DNA from: Hofstenia miamia
Taxonomy: Eukaryota; Xenacoelomorpha; Acoela
Direction of reading: 5' to 3'
DNA: 64,000 bases
Assembly: GCA_004352715.1 (NCBI GenBank)
Contig: SCFE01000008.1
Span: 1,154,279-1,218,278, forward strand
Shown here in pieces: positions 49,767 to 61,737 of the stretch. Under the pieces are notes generated by a model, which saw nothing but the letters and a program-made list of their open reading frames with translations, did not search any database and was not told the DNA's origin. The translations under genes were made by a program, and so were the position numbers. Position 1 is the stretch's first letter. The number at the start of each line of letters is the position of its first letter.

Positions 49767-51885
49767 TAACGTTTCTTGTTAATCTATCGTAATTTTTATA
49801 TTTACATGTTCCAAATAGGTCCGCAAAAATTAGAAGAAAAATAGTAGTTTGAAAAAATGATTTCTTGCAAAAAGTAATTTTTAGTTTGAATTTGGCACCA
49901 AGATTCTGTTTAGTAATTTTTATCATGCTAAATTTGCACATTCATTATAAGCATTGACAAAGTTAAAGCAAAAAATAAATATTTGTAAATTATTTCTTCG
50001 CATAAATAATGTCTTCAATTTCACTTATAAAGTTCTACAAGAGTTGTCATAAGTGAAAATGTTACCCATTTCGAAAAAGTAAAAAATTCGTTCTAGCAAA
50101 AAAATTATTTTAGTTAAAACCCGCAATTTCAATTTTTTTTTCAGTTACCCCTGATATTTATATGCCGGATTTTTTGTAAAAATGGAAAGACACTGAATTT
50201 CTAATATATGATCCTCTTCAAAATAGAATGTAGTTCATTTCTTGATTTTGATGATCACAAAACTCTTGATTGCTTGTAAAGTTTATATAATTTGATATTT
50301 AAAATTATGGAAGAAATTTTCAGCATTCAAGTTAAACTTTCCTCTTCCCATGACTGACTAAAAGTACAAAGTAATATCAAATAATATATTATTATCATCT
50401 GTTTAAGTGGCTAATAGGTGGTTTAGGTTCGGTAGATGGAATCCGAAAGTTAGCTAAAACAGCGTTATACAAAATCAGTTTTGTAGTCAGTGTTGCAAGC
50501 GGTTCGTATTATAAACGGTTGGCTCGACCTGGTTCGGTTGGCTTGTAAACGACATAGAACGGTAAGACATTTTCAAGTAACCTAATTCGTCATTTTATTT
50601 AGATAAAAACACCTCGATAGTTACAAAATTCAGAAATTTCGCTTTTAAAATTTCCAATAACATAGAATCCATTAAAAGTTGTTATGAAGTTTTCTCAAAT
50701 ATAAAATTCGATTTGAAAGATTTAAGTTTTGGCAAATGAATACCAGTATAATATCAAAATTTTCGGTTTGAAACGGTTCAAGTTAGGTCTCTGAAAATGG
50801 TAACCACTTGCAACTTTGTATCAGATCTTTCAATCACAATGTGAAATTTTCTAGACTATAACCGATTTTATATATATATATATATATTTATATATATAAA
50901 AATATATTTACAATATACCTTCATAGATTAAATATACATTGCAAGTAAAACTTACCGACCAAAACCGGCTTCCGGTAACAGCTATTGCCTACATTCTACA
51001 CACCCGACCTTAAGATTTGCGGCCGGCACAAACTCTGACACTACATTTAAAACGATTGTACGTATGAGAAACAGAAGTCCTATATATTTTGCAATTATAG
51101 GATGGTTACACCTTTTTTCTTATATACGTATGGATTACTTAATTATATTCATAATCCCAATAGAATCATTTTATTGACAAAATACATCCTTGCTGAAATA
51201 GAAAAATATGCATGATGTCAACAAAATTTTGACAGTCCTGATGGTTAGAATCTGATGCGCAATTCAAAAAAAATATTATAGATTGTCATAACTCGTAAAC
51301 TAATAAAAAAAACCAAAATCTGCGGCGCACTACTTCTGATTCTGTGCACGTGTGGGTCTGCTTGTCTAGGAATTTCAAACGAAAAAAACTAACCAAGGTT
51401 TATTAATACTATCGGCTTTAGGCCCTCTGATATTCAAATAACTTGTAATTGGAAGAATTTGAGATTGAAAATGTTTAATTCTTGCAAACCTTTCTACACA
51501 AGTATAATTTTCAATACTGCTATTACATGAGAAAATTCCAGATATATGTCAATATCTTAAAATTTCAAAATTCGTAATAGTCTTGGAATAGCTGCCTAAA
51601 ATATGGAGCTAATCTTTTGAATCTTTTATGTCACACTGATCCGTTTTAAGTTCCAGATTGTTAATAGGCAAATAGATTAAAATATATAATTTTGTAAGTA
51701 TCTATATTCTCTTAAGACCACAGTGATTTAGGTTGCTCATGATATATATTTCATTCTATTTGTACAGAATCAGCTACTCTGCATCATGATTTTGCTTTCT
51801 GTTAAACTTAAGCTATAAAAAATAAATTGCAAATCAAGTTAATATAATGTTAAAAAGTGTGTTATTTGTAAGAGCTCTTTGCCAT
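49767..51885. other. Unassigned AT-rich sequence
   Basis: No gene was recognised. A TA-rich array lies at 50869-50899. Confidence 0.5.
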
Positions 51886-51889
51886 GGAG

Positions 51890-52800
51890 CTATCCTTGTT
51901 TTTTTGTTATGAAGCTGGATGGAGGACTAAGACTTGCCATTGATTATTGCAGGTTAAATAAAAGCCCATTTCAGATTGTTTCTCTTACCACTAATAGATC
52001 AAGTTGTCAGTTATTTGCGTGGTAGTATGTACTTGATAACCTTAGATCTAAGTTCCAGATATTGGGCAAATTCCACTAGAAGAACAATCAAAGTGTGAGA
52101 CATCATTCTTGGTTGATAATGAATACTATGAATTTACCATGATGCTCTTTAGGTTAAAGAATGCTCTGGTGACTTGACAGATGTTAATAGTAGTGTACCT
52201 GATTTAAGGTTGATACGCCTAATTGATGACATAATGATTGCTAATGATAATTTTAAGCACCATTTGCAAATGAGTAAAGAAGCATTATCTCATTTAAGAG
52301 AAGCTAATCTTATAGTCTCAAGTTCAAGCCTAGCAAGTGCAACTTTACACTTGACTCTCCTCACTATTTAGGTTTTAAGTTAAACTCTGATGGTTCTGGA
52401 AGTTCCCTGGGAATAAGAAACAAGTTGTATTTGCTGATACATTCTGTTGTCCAGAGGCTATCATTACATAATACCAATGATAGATCATGTTACACAGTGG
52501 TTAGAATCCTATGTGGTTGCTTGAGTGAATGCTTCTACAGTTGTGAAAGTTGTGCATGATCAATAGATATATAGGTTCACTTTGATCAAAGCAAGCACTT
52601 TGTCAGCAAAATGCGGAATAAACTTTTGAAAACGTGCAAGACTATAAAGAAATTGACAAAACCATACAGCCACAATCAGATAGTACAGTGGAAAGATATC
52701 ATACTTTAAGAGACCATTTAATATGTTTCAGTAACAGTTGGTGTTACACTTTCTTGAGAAGGGCAATAATAATGCAGTCCTTGATTACAATTATTAACAC
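51890..52800 (+). pseudogene. Second, unrelated Ty3/Gypsy fragment: RT joined to integrase
   Basis: Mixed-frame translation gives the RT blocks KLDGGLRLAIDYCRLNKSPF (from about 51910), a YLITLDLSS.YW block (52030-52065), a YEF.MM block near 52130, and the catalytic box LIDD (52219-52230, both Asp present). At 52565-52720 the text changes to an integrase-like HFDQSKHFVSKMRNKLL, with a VERYHTLRDHLI block downstream. RNase H and the first part of integrase are missing, so an internal deletion has fused the two. It differs from the 33-45 kb family. Confidence 0.75.
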
Positions 52801-53704
52801 ATGAAGTGATGCTTACCAGGCAGGATATTATATATACAATTATATATTTATATTTTGTCAATATTTTAGAATGCAAACAATTTGTTTTCAAAATTTGGGT
52901 AGTTAGGTTATAACTAACAGTATGAAAGTGTTCACAATTACATAAATCAATATAAACATTAGCTAAAGATAATAATTAAACAAGAAAATATTAATTTAAG
53001 TATTTTAATAAATATGAGATGAAGAAATTAAGAATGTCATACATTGTATTTACGTATGGGCATGCTAATATAATATTTTAGCTGATTAACATGCGCGTAG
53101 CTTATTAATATTCGCACTTATAGGCATACAATATTTTGTACTGCAAAACTTAGCTAAAGCTTATACCGAGAATATGTTGTGTATTCAATACATAAATCAA
53201 ATAATATATTTAAATATTTCTGTCTATATTTATTCTGCTATTAACAATGTTGGAAAAATATTACAAAAGCCGCTAATTTACTCTCTAGCAAAACAAAAGC
53301 CTAGAAGTAACTCGTCGAGAATATTTTCAATGATAACGTGCTACAAATTACTATTGCATTATTGTAGCATGTTGTTTCTTGTCACTTGGATTTTGTTAGA
53401 TTTTACAGTAATTCGTTACTTCAGACTGACAGCTTGGCCAAATTTATAGGATCAGCGCCAAAAGATCCCGATTCAGTCCCAATTTTTTTAAGTCCCAATT
53501 TCAAATTTTGCTGGTTTTGATAATGAAATTTTAACTTTAGTAGTCCGTGGGTGTAACCGTAATCCAATTTATACAACAGCTATTCCCTTGTATGAAAGTG
53601 GATGGAATAGCTACTTTTATATTTACATACATGTATTAATGTTTAGCATGCTGCTCCTGTTCAGGAGCGGAAAATGATTTTTTTAGATGGGTATAATAAT
53701 GATC

Positions 53705-53754
<50 letters not shown>

Positions 53755-55185
53755 TGATGCTAAATATTATTTAACACTATTTTTTGATTTTCCTCATTAT
53801 TTTGGGCAAGTCATCATTTGGTATGATAAAGGGGCTTTCCTAGCAAGTCTAAGCTTCTTGGATTAGATATTGCAAATATTTCATGTATACAAAATTGTGT
53901 AAATCTGATATTTTTGTAATATTACGTATGAAATAGGCTTTAATTAGGTACTTTTTATTTAGTGCCTGACAGACATAGACATCATCAAATAATTGGTGTT
54001 CTAGATTAATTCCTGTACATGTATCGATTTACATCTGATCATGCTAAGTGCAAAAATTACAACTTTCTTTAGAGTTACTCGAATTTCTATGTTGTGATAT
54101 TTTAACGGAAAAAACAAGCTTTGATTCGGTCGCCTTAATCAAATAAATTCAATACAATTCAAGACGTCGTTTTCTCTGTGAATGAGAAATTAACATATAA
54201 TCCAAGCATCATTCAGCACTTAACATTTCTTAAGTAAAACATCTTAAAGAAACTTAATGTGAAAACTGATTCATAAAACCTTTTGCTTTCTTTATAAATG
54301 TTTGCTTAAAAGATCATTGTTTAAAGGAATTCAAAATTTTAATTTTTAGTAATTCTGAACATTAATTACTGGTCTTCATGAGATTATAAAATATAATAGA
54401 CGTATTGCAACTCAAAATAGGTCAAGAAGAGAAAGTATTTAAAACACCTGAATGCGTGGTTAAGTTGTGAAGTTTTCACTTGCGGCATGTTGCAGCGTTA
54501 GATGTTTATTCTATGACGGCAACTGAACAACAATTTTAAGTTTGTCATTAAAATATTCATTAATACAAACGTCTCCCTCTTCCACCTTGCCAAATCTTGT
54601 ACGTTTTTCAAGGCATTAAAATGGGGACTGAAGAGAAAACACGCCTTACATGTCTATGCCTAGGCATATGCCAATATGGAACAAAAGGGGTTTAATCCTC
54701 GTATGAATACAAAACAAGGACCATTGTGATTCAGCTTAATTGCCAGTGATAGAAATTTGAGGCTTTGCTGCTCGATGAAATTTATTGATCATTTCAACAT
54801 ATTAATTGCATTGACAAAAGTGTCCATACGACACTTTTTTTGTTCCCACCCTCCCTTCTCATTCATAATATAAAATGATGTTTCCTTTATATTCTAATGA
54901 AATTGTCATTACTTCGAGATGAAAATGGTATTCTAAATTTAGTATTTACAAACTGTATTTTTTACATGGGTGGCAGCAATTAAACACAGTCTGTTGGTCA
55001 GGGTCTTCAAAACTAAATCCTAAAAATACTAAAACAATAGAGAAACAAAGGGAAATAAACCAAAGCAAAACACGCGCTTTTATGCTAGGGGGTAAACCCC
55101 TCAAAACCACAATGCATCAAAACTTTCTGCATTAAAATGAATATTTTTTAAAAAAAAAATTAATTTATTTTTTGTATAAGTCTAG
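52801..55185. other. Unassigned AT-rich sequence
   Basis: Contains a (TA)n array at 53710-53749. No gene or known element was recognised; the open frame at 53174-53449 has no recognisable similarity. Confidence 0.5.
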
Positions 55186-55664
55186 AATTTTTTGGGTGCA
55201 CACAACTCGGATTCGAAATCTACAGGTCTTAGAGTATCTAGAAATACTAAATTTTAGTTAAAAATCGAATGGGCTTAAGTGTGGGATTGAATTTAGTTTA
55301 ATGAATCGTAAATTCTGGAAAGTGACATATGTTAAAAACATGACAATTTTCAACTAAAATTTCTGAAAAACTGAGTAAATTTTTTGGGTGCACACAACTC
55401 GGATTCGAAATCTACAGGTCTTAGAGTATCTAGAAATACTAAATTTTAGTTAAAAATCGAATGGGCTTAAGTGTGGGATTGAATTTAGTTTAATGAATCG
55501 TAAATTCTGGAAAGTGACATATGTTAAAAACATGACAATTTTCAACTAAAATTTCTGAAAAACTGAGTAAATTTTTTGGGTGCACACAACTCTATAGTTT
55601 AACTATAGATAGTTAAAAATCGAATAACCTTAAGAGTGAGAATGAATATCATATTAGTAAATCA
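55186..55664. repeat. 192-bp tandem repeat, two identical units and a decayed third
   Basis: Units at 55186-55377 and 55378-55569 look identical by eye. A third starts at 55570, loses most of its 5' half, and keeps only a diverged AGTTAAAAATCGAAT block before an N at 55665 and a TA array. The identity of the first two units implies recent duplication or assembly slippage. Confidence 0.85.
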
Positions 55665-55683
55665 NATATATATATATATATAT

Positions 55684-56880
55684 ACGGTCGCTAATTGTTA
55701 TTGGTTTTATACCTAGAGAATACACAAGCTGTTCGGCCGGTTAATGTCAAAATGTCATATTTTGAGCATGCGTAATTGCCTTACGATTCATTTAATAGAC
55801 CATACCAAATTTGGGCTCAAGGGGAGCATTTCTTAAAAAATATATGAAAATGAAAAAATTTGGATTCATATGCCATTTCAACTATTATAAATGCGCCTTT
55901 AGACTAATTTTTACATTTTCAATAAATTGGGGGGGGGCGTTTTCTATATCTGATATTATTTCAAGTTGGCAGTTGGTATTAGCAGTTCTTCCCAGCAAAA
56001 ATGAGGTCCGCTTTAGGCCATGTCAAATATGCTGATTTCAGCCGGGATATGTCCAATTTTGGCCAGTTTTCTATCGGCATCAGTAAACTACATGCTTAAG
56101 CCATTTCTAATATCAGAATTTGAAAATCTGCGTAGGGACCAGTCTTGTTTCATAATAAAACGTAGGGCCCATATATATCAGATAACCTATAACAGAGTGC
56201 CCGTATATATTTGGCCCACCCGAATATATATATATATACATAGATCTATATATATATATATAAATGCAGTCTAACTTCATAACTTGGTAATAATAACAAT
56301 GCTAAAAACAAGCTCTGAATAATATCGTGCATGAAATTATTAATGATTATGAATTTTTGACATCTATATTCTAAAATAATTGAAAAATTGTTCCACGTTA
56401 ACTGTTAATAGTTTGTATTATTATATATTAGAAATATTCGAATTTGGCGTTTAATATTGGCTTAGCATTTCTACACATTTCCAAATCCAACAATTAATGT
56501 TTTTAGCAACATTCAGTTTTGAAATGTCAATAGATGCTGACGGGATATTTAATATTATCCATGTAAATTCTGTTTTAGATTTGTAAAAAAAGGAATCCAC
56601 CTTCGTTATTTCGTGAAAGGAAGCCATAATTTCTAGAAATTACATCATAAAAATATTAAAAGGTGAGCTTTAAATAACAATAGTACCTAAACATTTAATC
56701 AGTACATATCAATTTATAAATCAATTGTTTATATAGCAGCAATGAAGACATTCCTACAGAGGTTGGTGAAATGCTTAATTGAATATATGATTGCTGGTGT
56801 TATTTTTGTTAACATAAGAAGAAATTAAACGGTTAAAATTTGACGTAATCTGAAGTCATCTCTTAACATCTCAGCATTTC
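55684..56880. other. Unassigned AT-rich sequence
   Basis: Contains a run of nine Gs at about 55930 and TA arrays at 56223-56262. No gene seen. Confidence 0.5.
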
Positions 56881-56884
56881 AATT

Positions 56885-57208
56885 CCACTTTTTTAACTGT
56901 AATTTGTATATTTTTTATTATAGCGTTAGGTATTTTTGATATTTCTGAAATGTTATTTGTTTTGCTGGTAGAAACAAGTCTTAGCTTCAAAATGGATAAA
57001 AAATTTTTGCTCCAGCTATTATTCTAATGGGGTCTCTGAGTAAAATATTTCTATACTTTTCCAAGGGGAAATATTGATTTTTCGAATGTTTTCGCTAATT
57101 CTGTTGTTGCAAGTTTTAAATCTAAAAATGTCATTTATTGCGTAGATAGACACACGTCTTAGCTTCAAATTGAATGAATTTTTTTGCTCTAGCTATTATT
57201 CTAATGGG
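56885..57208. repeat. Diverged tandem duplication of about 177 bp
   Basis: The block GCTCCAGCTATTATTCTAATGGG (57008-57030) recurs as GCTCTAGCTATTATTCTAATGGG (57186-57208). The preceding CAAGTCTTAGCTTCAAA block recurs in step. The copies are visibly diverged. Confidence 0.75.
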
Positions 57209-59033
57209 TCAACTTCACACCAATGTAATAATTACTCGTACAAACAGAGCATATATAGAAACGTGATAAATTTCTCTCTGTAACCTCACATTTTGCCATT
57301 ACATTTGCTTTGAAGTAAGCAAAAAATGGTAATTTCAATAATTTACCAAAAGAATTTAGGATTTTACATTTAATGAAGTGAAGCAGATTTTCATAAAGGC
57401 TGGATACCCCAGTAAGAAGCTTAGAAAACATTTAAGCTAAGCTTAACATTATATATAATTTTTAACATACTTTAAGCAATTGATTGTCAAATTATAATTT
57501 TGTTTATTATGAATAATATCATCATATTTTAATCCAATTTTTACAACATCAATATTTCTAGTAACCAAAAAGATATTGATAATTGCTACTTTTTTAAATT
57601 AGTTCCTTCAACTAACTTGTTATATATAGTAGTAATCTATGGGAAAAGTGTTTTTCTCCTCATTCAGCCTTTTGCTCACAGGTGCCGGTTATGATGTGGT
57701 ACCATTAGTGGGGCGGTACGAATTCTCATTAGGTGCGGGGGCAATGTACAAATTTTACCTAACATACTAGATAACTAAGTGTACCTTTACTGTTTAAATT
57801 GTAAAATGTAGTGAGATTTTTTCTGCTATTTCTATTCTAGGAGGACAACTGCTCCTTGCTTGCGGCGCAATTGGGTACCATACCATTATGTACCATATTA
57901 GGAATACTATAATTGTATGATAGAAAACGAATTTATGGCCATTATAGATGTCAAACTTAAAAGTATTGTTGTGCTGTAATTGAAATCCACAAATTTATTG
58001 TTACATATACAGTAATTATATTGAGATTCAAGGAAATTATATAGTTGTATGTCATTTATGTTATACACAATAATTCTATGGGAAATATTTATTTTAAATT
58101 GTTTTAAACAAGAAAAACATCACTTTGATAGAATTATAATTTGTGAGTGTTGTGCAAAACTTTAGTAAGCAGCGTTATTAGAAAACACAAATACTATAGA
58201 AGAAGTTGTTTCCTACTTAAAAGAGTAGATTACAAACAAATACAAACTATTAATTTGTTTTCATTTTCAATGTTTGCGCCCAACAAAGCGAGTTGTATTG
58301 GAAAACAAACAAAAAATTGTTTTATTTTCAAAATTTGTTTCTGAATGTTTTTGCAACCTAGTTAATTGCTTGTGATATCACTACAATTTCAAATTATATA
58401 AAAATTGTTGTTCGTGAATTTTAGCTTGCAATTTGGCAATTATTTTGTGAATTTTTGGAAAGCATGTTATTAATTTGCTATACCACACGTATCCTAGATG
58501 CATTTTACCAGCATTCACCATCTATTATATAATGGCGATGTTGCATGAACGAAATTTAAAATATTGGAATTATGAATTGCTAACAAATTTCGACTAGGCA
58601 TAAATTAGCCATACCATAAATGACATCCATGCTTTGGTTAACACAGTGAAATTATTAGTTACATGAATTTTTAGATCAATATATTCAATAAATGGGATTC
58701 TCTAAATATTTATGTGATAGCAAAATTATTTTCAACTTGTAAATGTTCCCTCATCACATATAACTCACGTTTTACGTTAGCACAGCACAACAAAGAAATT
58801 ATTTCACTTGATATTACACGTTTTTTAATAAGAAACCAGTTTATAAGAAATCTACATGTAGAATCTCGAAAAACTAAGAAACTTTTGGAACTACCTTATA
58901 TGGCTATTTTTCAAATAAGAAACTTTTTTCATACATATTTACATTTCTTTTTCCGTGGCAAAAGCTGTAAGCCATCATCGTTTATCTAAAAGAAGTCATT
59001 TTGTTAAAATAGACATTAGCAATATTACTTTTA
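57209..59033. other. Unassigned AT-rich sequence
   Basis: No gene recognised. A 25-bp block at 58815 recurs inverted at 60456-60478, on the other side of the LINE fragment. Confidence 0.5.
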
Positions 59034-59140
59034 CATATGACTACTGTATATGTAGTTGATATTTGTTGAGATTTTGTGTTGTGTTCATACATATGACTAC
59101 TGTATAGTTAATATTTGTTAAGCTTTTGTGTTGTGTTCAA
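59034..59140. repeat. Tandem duplication of about 55 bp
   Basis: ACATATGACTACTGTATA is followed by a TTGTGTTGTGTTCA block, and the pair is repeated immediately with a small deletion. Confidence 0.8.
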
Positions 59141-59381
59141 AATTAAGAAATAATCAGAGCAAATTTATTGCGCAATATGTGTATACAAGATCTACAAACT
59201 AACACATGACAAAAAATAAACATGAACAAATAACTACAAATTAATTTGTACAATATATAATAATATAATAATGTTTGAGAGTGGATGTTTGTGTAGGTGC
59301 TCAATGTTCGATGTATGTTTCGAATGCATGAAGTGTATTACCGTCCCCTAATGTATACGTGTTTTATTAGAAGAAACTGTT

Positions 59382-60350
59382 TCAATTTTTTTCTAAACTT
59401 TTTATAGTTTTTTCTATTCGCGTTTCATAATCTAAATTATTCCACAATTTAATTGATATGTGATGAAAGCCATTATAATTTTTATCTAAACTCAAAAATT
59501 TTTGCGATCGCTCATTTAATTTAATATAGTCATTAAGGAAAAGGAGAGATGTTTGTAGAGATTTGAATTTAAATAAGATAGATAGCATATGCATATATGA
59601 ATTTGATAGAACGGAGATAATATTTTATATTTATTACGATATACTGATGCTTCGTCATACTTTTGTGCAAAGTTTAGAGTTTTAATACACCAATTAAATG
59701 TCTTTGATAGAAGTATACGATGTTTCGAATTTAGGTTAGTTAAAACAATGGAACAGTATTGAAAATGAGACAAACAGAAAGCATGTATTAGTTGTTTATG
59801 ATAATTGCTACACATTACATTGCGTAAGTGATAAAGATATCTAATGCCTGCAGTCATTTTTTGAATCTTATTCAGCAGAAATTTTTCAAATGTTAATTCA
59901 TTATCTATCTCCACTCCTAAATAGCTGACTGATTCACTTTGCTTTATTGACTCGTTATTTATCTTTAGTTCTATATCATTTATTAGATTTCTTTGTGCCT
60001 TCGGTGAAAAAATTATAAATTGAGTTTTTTCAATATTTAATTTCAGTTGATTATTAGTAAAATGATTGTTTAATTTTTCTATATCTGTTTGGAGGTTTTT
60101 TGTAGCATCAAAAGCATTTTTTGGGGTACTTATTAGGCATGTGTCGTCGGCATATTGGTAAATGTCGCTGTGTTTAACATGTTTTATTATATCATTTACA
60201 AAAATTGCAAATAAAATAGGGCCAAGTACAGTACCTTGGGGCACCCCACGGTCAGTCGTAACATAACTTGATTTTTTACTGTTTAATATTACACGCTGCT
60301 GTCTATTTTTTAAGAAATATTTAGAACTATATAACTCATATGATGAAAAT
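59382..60350 (-). mobile_element. LINE reverse transcriptase fragment (Jockey/CR1-like)
   Basis: One long frame runs from about 60350 down to 59516. It starts with a FLKNRQQRV block upstream of the first Met, then RGVPQGTVLGPILFAIFVND, the intact catalytic YQYADDTCLIS (about 60150), NNQLKLNIEKTQF, and SVSYLGVEIDNELTF. A frameshift leads to a C-terminal IKLWNNLDYETRIEKTIKS block (59382-59594) typical of the end of Jockey/CR1-type ORF2. The endonuclease domain is absent (5'-truncated). This copy is younger-looking than the 18-kb LINE, with only one frameshift in about 300 codons, and belongs to a different subfamily. Confidence 0.9.
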
Positions 60351-61737
60351 TTTTATCAAAAATAATTAAGAACTGCATAAGAAACTTTTGGAACTAAAAA
60401 AACCAAAATTTTTACCAAATTTTAGAAGCTTTTGGAACTAGCCCCTTCATCTAGTTTCTTATTAAAAAACGTGTAGTTTGCTGATAAGGTTTCGAACCTG
60501 ATGATAGCCTTGAATTAATTGGCGAAAATGTGTAAATTGGAAGTAAACCAGACTAACTGACTCCACAACAAAACTACAGCTAGACAAAAATATTTTTGAA
60601 ATTATCTATAAGAAATTTGTTCAAAATCTCAACTATGTTGCGGGGGATCTTTCAAAATGGATGCTTTTCCATTATTACATAGAACGTTATCAATTTTAAA
60701 ACGCTTCCCATCATTTAGACTCTAAATCAAACTGCAAGAAATTTTGTGCCCGAGCACAAACAACTCGATTGCCAAGATGTATTACTCAAAAGATCCTTGG
60801 ATCAGGTTCCACTCAATCCCATTCGATTTTCTGGTGCGATAGTCCCCACATCATGAAATCTATTTTGATCAAAATTGGAAATATTATTAGTAGCATTCTT
60901 AAATTCGTAGTTCCAGGTTCTTTTATTCGCAGTCCCATGTTAATCCCAGTCACATGAAACTGAGGTCAATAAGTAGACGACTTTAACCTAACTGGTGTTT
61001 TTTTCTAGAAACTGTAACCGAGTTTTTGTAAACCAAACCGCCCAAGATTTTTTAGAATGCCAAACTAAATAATCAAAATAAAAACAATTTCAACAATAAC
61101 AAAAATCTAAAATGTCTTTGAAACGAAATTTATTGAAGAAATCTTTCGACTGATTGAATAATAATATATTCATTCACATGCGATTTTGAAAACTTTGTTG
61201 GACAGAAAAGAATGATACCCTTTACGGTTCTCAAAATTGTTTAATTCAAAAAAGAGTAAAAAAAATTATAACTTAGGGGCTATTTTAAAAAATTTGGTCG
61301 TTCACTTGATCATGACCTCTAATCAGAATTTCCTGCTTATGCCCCTCTTTATATTTATATAAACTTAGGGTATAATTTTGTCATAATGAAATAATGACTG
61401 CATGTTGATATGCATTTGTTTTTTGAATATCCAATGTGTTTCTCAATTGATACTGTTATACATAACAATCATATTAAGTTATTCAAAATTTATTAAGTGG
61501 ACCAAGTTCAGCACAGATCAATTTCTAGATATGCTTTAGCGTATAACTGCCATCGATTCCTATTTGAAACAACAATGTTTGTGAAACAACTCGGTCATTT
61601 TGTAAACAACTATTTGGATTTTAGAAAGTTAATAAACTTTTGTTTTTTCTTATCTGCAATCCAAAATTTTGATCAGGGTTTGCCAATTCTAAAATCGGGG
61701 GTTTCTTGCCTAAAATATTGATAGGTATTTTATTTGA
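60351..61737. other. Unassigned sequence with dispersed repeat blocks
   Basis: AGAAACTTTTGGAACTA-type blocks occur at 60380 and 60430, matching 58880 on the other side of the LINE. The 60975-61150 part matches 39270-39440. No gene was recognised. Confidence 0.5.
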
